A DNA stretch of 14,095 nt, from the NCBI GenBank assembly GCA_946480065.1, contig CAMLJA010000018.1, positions 1 to 14,095 on the forward strand, in the 5' to 3' direction. Shown here piece after piece: positions 5,162 to 11,013 of the stretch. Position numbers and translations under genes: made by a program. The notes beneath the pieces are model-generated. The model searched no databases. It was not told the origin of the DNA and saw nothing but the letters and a program-made list of their open reading frames with translations. This DNA is from an uncultured Thermomonas sp. (GTDB taxonomy: Bacteria > Pseudomonadota > Gammaproteobacteria > Xanthomonadales > Xanthomonadaceae). Numbering within the stretch: position 1 is the first letter of the stretch; the number at the start of each line of letters is the position of its first letter.

Positions 5162-8017
5162 TCACGCCATCCCGGGCAAGGCCAGCGGGGCCGGATCGCC
5201 CGGCGCGGGCCGCAGGAAGCGGGCTTCGAAGCCATCCGCCGGCAGCGGCTTGCTGAAGAAATAGCCCTGCATCTCGTTGCACTTGAGCAGGCGCAGCAGG
5301 TTCCTTTGCTCCTCGGTCTCGACGCCTTCGGCGACGATCTTCAGTTCCAGCGAGTGGCCAAGCGTGATCATCGTGGAGACCAGCGACAGGCCGTCCGGCG
5401 ACTGTGCCATGTCGTTGATGAACGAGCGATCGATCTTCAGGGTGTCCACCGGCAATTTCGACAGGTAGCCCAGCGAGGAAAACCCGGTGCCAAAGTCGTC
5501 GATGGCGATCGGGATGCCGAAGTCCCGGATCGCCTGCAGGCTGCGGATGCTCTGCCTGATGTCTTCCATGATCATGCTTTCGGTGATTTCCAGCTCCAGC
5601 CCACCCGCGGCGCGTGCGTCGCTGGCCAGGATCTGCTCGAGTTCGGCCAGGAAGCCGGGGCGGCGCAGTTGCAGCGGCGACGCATTGACCGCGATGCGAC
5701 CGGGGAACAGGCCGCAGCCCGTCCAGCGCACGTAGTCGGCCAGCGCCTTGCGCAGCACCCAGCGGCCGACCTCGTTGATCAGGCCGGTCTCTTCCAGCAC
5801 CGGGATGAAGACGCCGGGCGGAACCAGCCCGGTGCGCGGGTCCTGCCAGCGGATCAGCGCTTCGGCGCCGGTCATGCGGCCGCTTTGCAGGCTCACCTTG
5901 GGCTGGTAGTGCAGCACGAATTCCTCGCGCTCCAGCGCCTGGCGCAGCTGGTTCTCCAGGGTCAGCTTGCGCGCCACCGCTTCGGTCATCTTCTGGGTGT
6001 AGAACAGGTACCGGTCGCCGCTGGCCTTGGCTTTCTTGAGCGCCGCTTCGGCATGGCGGAACAGCGTGTCGGCGTCGGTGCCGTCGTCGGGGAAGACCGC
6101 CACGCCGAATTTGGCCGAGACCCGGAACGCCGTCTCCCCCAGCAGGAAGGGATGCCCGTTGAAGCGGGCGATCAATTCCTCGAGTTCGCGCGCCGCCTGG
6201 CCGGGCTGGTGCGCCTCCGGCAGCATCATCGCGAAATGGTCGGCGCCGACCCGCGCCAGCAGCGTGGCATCCGCCAGGTTCGCGCTGAGCCAGGCGCCGA
6301 CATGCCGCAGCAGCTCATCGCCGACCGGCCGGCCGAAACTGTCGTTGATGCTCTTGAACCGTTCCAGGTCGACCATGACCATGGCCGCGCCATGGACGCC
6401 GGCCGCGGCGTTCTGCAGGCCCTGCCCGGCGCGCTGCAGGAACAGGGTCTGGTTGGCCAACCCGGTCAGCTCGTCGTAGTAGGCCAGGTAATTGAGCTTC
6501 TCGGACTTGTGGATGTGGTCGACGGCGAACGCGATGTCGTCGCTCACTTCGGCAAGCAGGGCCAGCTCTTCCGGCTGGAAGAAGTCCGCTTCGTTGGCGA
6601 ACAGCACGAACGCCCCGATCACGCTGCCGTCCACGATCAGCGGAAACGCCGCCTTCGAGCGTATGCCCGCGGCCAGGTACTCGGCGCGCAGGGGCACGCG
6701 CTCGTCGCGCTCGATATGGTCGGAGACGCAGGGCGTCTTTTCCCGGACCGCCCTGGCCATGACCGAGGTGGACGCGGCCTCCTCCGATGCCAGCGCCTTG
6801 CCGACGATGGCCAGGGTCGCCTCGTCGCCGGCGGAGGCCACGGGGACCAGCCGGTTCGATCCCGGATCCAGCAGCCCCACGATCACGGTGTTGAAGCCGC
6901 CGTGCTCCACCGCGATGCCGCAGGCCGCGCGGAACAGCTCGTCGCGGTCGCAGGTGTGGACGATCAGCTGGTTGACGCTGCTCAGCATGCTGAGCAGGCG
7001 GTTGAGGTAGCTGATGCGTTTCGCGCTTTCGGTGAGCGACGCATTGGCGCGCTCGACCTCGACATTGGACGCTTTCAGGTCATGGATGTCCGTGCAGGTG
7101 CCGTACCACTTCAGGATCTCGCCCTGGGCATTCTTGAACGGGCTGCCCCGGACCAGCCACCAGCGGTAGGCGCCGTCCGCGCGGCGCAGCCTGCATTCGA
7201 CCGAGTATTCGCCGGCGTTCGCGACCGCCTGCAGCCATGCCGCCCAGGCCGGCTCGCGGTCGTCCGGATGGAAGGGCTTGTTCCAGCCGTCGCCCAGGCT
7301 CTCCTCCAGGGTCAATCCGGTGTAGTCCATCCACCGCCGGTTGAAATACGTGTTCCCGCCATCCGGGCCGGTGGCCCAGACGATCTGCGGCATCGATTCG
7401 GCCAGGCTGCGGAACTCCTCCATGCTCTGGCCGAGCGCGATTTCCGCGAGCACGCGGTCGGTGATGTCCAGGTGCAGCACGATGGCGCCGGTCGCGGCAC
7501 CGTCCGCCAGCGGCGCCACCTCCATCAGGAACCAGCGCTTCTGCGCCGGCGCGTGGCAGGGATACTCCAGCACGAACCGGTCGGATTCGCCGCGGATCAC
7601 CGAGCGGATGCCGGCGGCGGCCCGGCGGGCATCGGCGCTTCCCTCCCCGCTCGCGTCGTCGCAGACCGCCAGGTAGTTCACCCCGATGCACGCGCCCGGC
7701 GACTGCGCCGCTGCCGCATCGTGGTCGGCGAAGTGGCGCCAGGCATCGTTGGTCGAAAGGATCTGGCCCTGCGGATCCAGCACGGCGATGCTGGCCGGGA
7801 GGGAATTGAGCACCGCGACCTTCCGCAGGCATTCGCGGTAGCGCGACCATTCCTGCGCATGCTGCAGCAGGAAGGTGCGTCCGTCCTCGTCGATGACGGC
7901 GTCCACTTCGCCGGCGGTGAGTTCGCGGATGCGGCGCTCGGCCTCCACCAGGGTGTGGACCAGCGCCGCGAGATCCTCGCCCGCCGCCACGGCATCCGCC
8001 GGTCCGGGCATGTTCAT
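5162..8017 (-). CDS. PAS-PAS-GAF-GGDEF(degenerate)-EAL protein, predicted cyclic-di-GMP phosphodiesterase
   Basis: This 951-residue soluble protein has no evident membrane segments. In order it has an N-terminal helical region (1-65, with ELTAGEVDAVID), PAS (about 66-190), PAS with PAC (200-320), GAF (345-505), GGDEF (508-672) and EAL (685-932). The GGDEF signature is GADHF (591-595), so diguanylate cyclase activity is unlikely. The EAL domain keeps EALIRW (719-724), the Asn in VNAS, the Glu in ITES, DDFGTGFSS (840-848), Lys861 in KID, the Glu in AEGVE, and MQGYFFSKP, so hydrolysis of c-di-GMP is predicted. The ATG at 8017 overlaps the kaiB stop as ATGA, implying translational coupling; a second ATG lies two codons later. 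It is the last gene of the Kai operon and its plausible effector. Confidence 0.93.
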   Translation of the reverse strand: MNMPGPADAVAAGEDLAALVHTLVEAERRIRELTAGEVDAVIDEDGRTFLLQHAQEWSRYRECLRKVAVLNSLPASIAVLDPQGQILSTNDAWRHFADHDAAAAQSPGACIGVNYLAVCDDASGEGSADARRAAAGIRSVIRGESDRFVLEYPCHAPAQKRWFLMEVAPLADGAATGAIVLHLDITDRVLAEIALGQSMEEFRSLAESMPQIVWATGPDGGNTYFNRRWMDYTGLTLEESLGDGWNKPFHPDDREPAWAAWLQAVANAGEYSVECRLRRADGAYRWWLVRGSPFKNAQGEILKWYGTCTDIHDLKASNVEVERANASLTESAKRISYLNRLLSMLSSVNQLIVHTCDRDELFRAACGIAVEHGGFNTVIVGLLDPGSNRLVPVASAGDEATLAIVGKALASEEAASTSVMARAVREKTPCVSDHIERDERVPLRAEYLAAGIRSKAAFPLIVDGSVIGAFVLFANEADFFQPEELALLAEVSDDIAFAVDHIHKSEKLNYLAYYDELTGLANQTLFLQRAGQGLQNAAAGVHGAAMVMVDLERFKSINDSFGRPVGDELLRHVGAWLSANLADATLLARVGADHFAMMLPEAHQPGQAARELEELIARFNGHPFLLGETAFRVSAKFGVAVFPDDGTDADTLFRHAEAALKKAKASGDRYLFYTQKMTEAVARKLTLENQLRQALEREEFVLHYQPKVSLQSGRMTGAEALIRWQDPRTGLVPPGVFIPVLEETGLINEVGRWVLRKALADYVRWTGCGLFPGRIAVNASPLQLRRPGFLAELEQILASDARAAGGLELEITESMIMEDIRQSIRSLQAIRDFGIPIAIDDFGTGFSSLGYLSKLPVDTLKIDRSFINDMAQSPDGLSLVSTMITLGHSLELKIVAEGVETEEQRNLLRLLKCNEMQGYFFSKPLPADGFEARFLRPAPGDPAPLALPGMA

Positions 8018-8304
8018 GCCGCCACCCCGTCCAGGCCGAGGGCGTCGGCCACCGCCTGTTTCCTGCTCAGGTTGCCGATGATCCGCCGGACCGGGGTGGG
8101 CACGACCTTGATCAGCGTCGGCGTCACGAACACGCTGGCGGCCAGGGCGCGGGCCGGGTCGGTCAGGACATCGATCACTTCGATGACGTGGTTGCCGGGC
8201 AGGCGTTCCTCGCACAGCCTGGCCAGGTTGGCCCGGGCCAGCATCGAGTTCTCGCTGTCGCCGGCGACGTAGAGGCGGAATTGCATCGGAGTGGTGGCGT
8301 TCAT
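8014..8304 (-). CDS. kaiB: KaiB-family protein
   Basis: This 96-residue protein matches the KaiB family across its length: LYVAGDSENS (11-20), IEVIDVLTDP (41-50), VTPTLIKVVPTPVRRIIGNLS (60-80). KaiB has a thioredoxin-like fold and in cyanobacteria binds the ADP-state CI ring of KaiC in a fold-switched form. The ATG at 8304 overlaps the kaiC stop as ATGA, and GGGAG lies about 7 bases upstream. The stop overlaps the next gene's start in the same way. The gene order kaiC-kaiB is the reverse of the cyanobacterial kaiB-kaiC order. Whether it cycles with KaiC or serves a stress role cannot be decided from sequence. Confidence 0.93.
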   Translation of the reverse strand: MNATTPMQFRLYVAGDSENSMLARANLARLCEERLPGNHVIEVIDVLTDPARALAASVFVTPTLIKVVPTPVRRIIGNLSRKQAVADALGLDGVAA

Positions 8305-9767
8305 GTGCTGCTCCCGGGCCGGGCCGCGCCGCGCGCGTCCCCGGCCGTGTCGAGTGCGGCCCCGCGGACATCGGCCAGGCGCGGACCCTCCCGGCTCAGC
8401 AGCAGTTCGTGCCTGTGCCGGGAATGCGCGGTACCCCGCGACTTGATGATGGACAGCCGCCGCGTCCGCTCCCCGTTCACTTCCGGGTAGTCGAGCTGGA
8501 TCCAGGTATCGGCCAGCGTCGAGATGTGCAGGTTCAGGTCGCCGTGCGGCTGGTTGTGCAGGCTGGTGTTGACCAGGGTGATGTCTTCCGACTTGGCCCA
8601 GTCGATCAGCTGCTCGGCCACGCTGTGCGCGCTCATTCCGTCGCCGGTGGCGACCCAGGTGGAGACCGGGTCGATGACCAGGCAGCGGGCGCCGTGTTCC
8701 TGGGCCAGCAGCTTGATCCGGACCAGGTGCGCGCCGGCGCTGCCGATGAACGAGCGGGCCGAGATCAGCAGCAGGTTGCCGCTGTCGATGTGCGGCCCCA
8801 GCTCGATGCCGACCGATGCCATGTTGCGCACGACTTCGCCGCTGTCGGTATCGAAGCTCACGAACGCCGTGCGCTCGCCCCGCTCGCAGGCGGCCCGCGC
8901 GAAGGCCGCGCTCAGGGTGGTCTTGGCCGAGCCGGCCGGGCCGGTCAGCAGCACGCTGGCGCCGCGCAGGAAACCGCCGCCCAGGGCCGCGTCCAGCGAT
9001 GCCACGCCGGACGAGATCCGTTCCTGGTTCACCTTGCGTTGCTCGCGATTCACCGAACGGGCGACGCCGATCTCGATCCCCTGCCGGCCGATCACGTACG
9101 GCGACTCGTTCTCGTCGAAGGCCGAGCCGCGGAACTTCTGCACCCGCAGGGTGCGCTGCGAAACCCCCTGGACCACGTCGTGGTGCAGGATGACCGCGCA
9201 GTCCACCATGTACTGGACGAAGGCCAGCGACGATGCGTCCCGCGCCCCCGGCAGCGCGTCGCCGGCTTTCGCGGTGATGATGGCGGTCAGTTCGAGCGCG
9301 GACAGCCATTCGTGCAGGCGGTGGACCTCCCGGCGCCTGGACCGCTCGTCCGGCAGCAGGGCCAGCAGGACGTCCAGCGCGTCGAACACGATCCGGGTCG
9401 CCCCGCTCCGTTCCACCTGGGCGGCAAGCACGGCGAGCAGGGCCTCCAGGTCGAAGCTGCCCGACTCGACCAGATCCGGGCTGGGCTGCGCATCGATGAA
9501 GCACAGCCGCTGCCCGCGCAGGCCGGCGACATTCCAGCCGAACCCGCCCGAATTGGCGACGATCCGCTCCGCGGTTTCCTCGAAGGCGACGAAGATGCCG
9601 CACTCGTCCCGCGCGGTGGCCCCGTGGACCAGGAACTGCAGGGACAGCAGGGTCTTCCCGGCGCCGGCACCGCCGGTCACCAAGGTGGTCCGGCCGCGCG
9701 GCAGGCCGCCGCCGGTCATTTCGTCGAAACCGGTGATGCCGGTCGCGGATTTTTCGATGGTCTTCAT
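8301..9767 (-). CDS. kaiC: KaiC-family double-domain ATPase
   Basis: This 488-residue protein has two RecA-like halves. CI (about 1-240) has Walker A GGAGAGKT (32-39) and the catalytic Glu pair Glu63-Glu64 in FVAFEET. CII (about 250-460) has Walker A GPAGSAKT (276-283), where Ala281 replaces the usual Gly. Its position equivalent to the Glu pair reads Asp306-Thr307 (VSFDTDSG), so CII ATP hydrolysis may be weak or altered. The autophosphorylation motif is conserved as Ser416-Thr417 in HISTLADT; the equivalent of cyanobacterial Thr426 is Leu411. The C-terminal 30 residues resemble no KaiA-binding tail, and no kaiA is present. The start overlaps the upstream receiver gene's stop (ATGA). In the family it forms a hexamer; here it is probably a timing or stress-signalling ATPase. 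Confidence 0.94.
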   Translation of the reverse strand: MKTIEKSATGITGFDEMTGGGLPRGRTTLVTGGAGAGKTLLSLQFLVHGATARDECGIFVAFEETAERIVANSGGFGWNVAGLRGQRLCFIDAQPSPDLVESGSFDLEALLAVLAAQVERSGATRIVFDALDVLLALLPDERSRRREVHRLHEWLSALELTAIITAKAGDALPGARDASSLAFVQYMVDCAVILHHDVVQGVSQRTLRVQKFRGSAFDENESPYVIGRQGIEIGVARSVNREQRKVNQERISSGVASLDAALGGGFLRGASVLLTGPAGSAKTTLSAAFARAACERGERTAFVSFDTDSGEVVRNMASVGIELGPHIDSGNLLLISARSFIGSAGAHLVRIKLLAQEHGARCLVIDPVSTWVATGDGMSAHSVAEQLIDWAKSEDITLVNTSLHNQPHGDLNLHISTLADTWIQLDYPEVNGERTRRLSIIKSRGTAHSRHRHELLLSREGPRLADVRGAALDTAGDARGAARPGSST

Positions 9768-10156
9768 TCGGTTCGGCCGTCAATGCGGGGAGGCGGGGCC
9801 TGGCGCGCCAGCGCCGCCCTGACCGCGTTAACCAGTTCGTCCTCCACCGCGTCCTTGGTGACGTAGGCGGTCGCGCCGGCGGCCAGCGCGCGCCGGACGT
9901 ACTCGGCGGAGGCGTAATGGCTCACGATGATGATCGCGGCGCCGGGCAGCAGCGCCCGGATGTCGGGCGTCAGCTCGATGCCGTTGGCGTCGGGCAGCTC
10001 GATGTCCAGCAGGACCACCGAGGGACAGTGGTCCCGGCACTGGGCGAGCGCGCGACTGCCGCTGCACGCCTCGTGGATGGCGCGTTCCGGGAACGCGGCC
10101 TGCAGGAACTTGCGCAGCGTCCGCCGCATGTACGGCTGGTCTTCCACGATCAGCAT
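9764..10156 (-). CDS. Stand-alone response regulator receiver (CheY-like), first gene of the Kai operon
   Basis: This 130-residue protein is a single receiver domain with no output domain. Conserved residues are Glu5-Asp6 (LIVEDQ), phosphoacceptor Asp51 (VVLLDIELPDANG), Ser79 in IIVSH, and Lys101 (YVTKD). The C-terminal tail after about residue 120 is short and Pro/Arg-rich. The ATG at 10156 starts the canonical MLIVEDQ and has GGAG about 9 bases upstream. Its stop overlaps the kaiC start by 4 bp. Lacking a DNA-binding or enzymatic output, it probably acts by protein contact, with KaiC, the nearby histidine kinase or the EAL protein as candidate partners. Confidence 0.92.
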   Translation of the reverse strand: MLIVEDQPYMRRTLRKFLQAAFPERAIHEACSGSRALAQCRDHCPSVVLLDIELPDANGIELTPDIRALLPGAAIIIVSHYASAEYVRRALAAGATAYVTKDAVEDELVNAVRAALARQAPPPRIDGRTE

Positions 10157-10242
10157 GGCGTCCCGCTCCAGGCGATGCGCGGGTGCAGGGGGACAACGGT
10201 GCCGGTGGGCGTCATGCGCGTGGGAACGGTGGGCAGGGCGGC

Positions 10243-10248
10243 ACTCTA
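10243..10248 (-). promoter_or_regulatory. Possible -10 element of the receiver-kaiC-kaiB-EAL operon
   Basis: TAGAGT on the minus strand keeps the key TA...T positions of a -10 box. It would start transcription near 10236, about 80 nt before the receiver ATG. No good -35 is present, as expected for an activator-dependent promoter. The palindrome at 10269-10288 is centred about 42 bp upstream of this start. Confidence 0.25.
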
Positions 10249-10268
10249 GGCGCGCCCGTGGGCTGCGT

Positions 10269-10288
10269 CTGTCAGGAGTCCTGTACAG
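10269..10288. promoter_or_regulatory. Palindromic operator candidate upstream of the Kai operon
   Basis: The sequence consists of CTGT, then CAGGA, a central G, TCCTG, one unpaired T, then ACAG. The inner 5-bp arms and outer 4-bp arms are perfectly complementary except for the single extra base. It sits in the 200-bp gap between the LuxR-type regulator gene and the receiver gene. Its dyad symmetry and position suggest binding of a dimeric regulator; the adjacent NarL/LuxR-type regulator is the natural candidate. A weak RNA hairpin is the alternative. Confidence 0.4.
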
Positions 10289-10356
10289 ATGGAGGGTGCC
10301 GCCGGGCCCGCGGCGCCGGGCAGTCGACCCCGGAACCCGCCTGCCGCCGGATCCGC

Positions 10357-11013
10357 TCAGTCCGCCGGCGTTAGCCCGTGCCCGATCGCGAACTTGACCA
10401 GCGAGGCCACGTCGCCGACGCCGAGCTTCTTCATCAGGCGGCTGCGGTAGGTATCGACGCTCTTGGGGGACAGGCCCACCAGCGCGGCGATCTGCGCGCT
10501 GGAATGGCCCTCGACCACCAGCTGCAGCACCTGCCGCTCGCGCGCGCTCAGGCTGTCGATGGGGCTGACGGTGGTGTTCGCCAGCCCCGGCGCGCGCGCG
10601 CCGGACACCCCCAGCGCCCGGCCCAGGTAGGTGCGCCCGGCGTGGATCGCGCGCACCGCCACCACGATCTCCTCGCTGGCCGCCTCCTTCAGCAGATAGC
10701 CGGCGGCCCCCGCCTCCAGCGCGCGGTGGACGTGCTCGGCGCTGGAGTGCATGGACAGCATGATGACCCGGGTGCCGGGGCACTGCCTGCGCAGCAGGGC
10801 GGCCGCCTCGATGCCGTTGATCCCGGGCATGGTGATGTCCAGGATGGCGATGTCGGGCCTGAGGTCCAGCGCGGTCCGCACGGCGTCGCCGCCGTTGCCC
10901 ACCAGGGCGACCACCTCGATCCCGGCGCTGGCCTGGAGCAGCGCCTTCAGGCCGTCGCGCAGCACCGCATGGTCGTCGGCCAGCAGCACCCGAATGGCGC
11001 CACCGCTCAGCAC
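10357..11013 (-). CDS. NarL/FixJ (LuxR-type) DNA-binding response regulator
   Basis: This 218-residue regulator has an N-terminal receiver (about 7-125), with Asp13-Asp14 in LLADDH, phosphoacceptor Asp59 in AILDITMPGING, Ser87 in IMLSMH, and Lys109 in YLLKE. A C-terminal LuxR helix-turn-helix (about 152-210) contains LSARERQVLQLVVEGHS and KSVDTYRSRLMKKLGV. The preferred start is GTG at 11013, which overlaps the upstream kinase stop in GTGCTGA and has GGAG 5 bases upstream; no in-frame ATG lies before the receiver core. The overlap and order mark it as the partner of the adjacent histidine kinase. It would bind DNA after phosphorylation; the Kai operon promoter just downstream is a plausible target. 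Confidence 0.93.
   Translation of the reverse strand: MLSGGAIRVLLADDHAVLRDGLKALLQASAGIEVVALVGNGGDAVRTALDLRPDIAILDITMPGINGIEAAALLRRQCPGTRVIMLSMHSSAEHVHRALEAGAAGYLLKEAASEEIVVAVRAIHAGRTYLGRALGVSGARAPGLANTTVSPIDSLSARERQVLQLVVEGHSSAQIAALVGLSPKSVDTYRSRLMKKLGVGDVASLVKFAIGHGLTPAD

Noticed and set aside
5306..8272. Very long open frame on the plus strand opposite the PAS/EAL and kaiB genes
   Set aside because: The minus-strand protein has clear PAS, GAF, GGDEF and EAL motifs. The opposite frame has a His/Arg/Gln-rich composition with no domain, as expected of a high-GC antisense shadow.
8409..9866. Long plus-strand open frame opposite kaiC
   Set aside because: It mirrors the conserved KaiC coding frame, with no recognisable domain or ribosome binding site.
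10269..10288. Quorum-sensing lux/las box
   Set aside because: CTGT and ACAG are separated by 12 bases here, against 8 in the canonical lux box, and no LuxI/LuxR quorum-sensing pair is present. A generic dyad operator is the safer description.
10289..10330. Intrinsic terminator after the LuxR-type regulator gene
   Set aside because: The stretch is dense in GC palindromes (GGGCCC, CCGCGG, GGCGCC), but no single stable stem is followed by a T-run on the minus strand.
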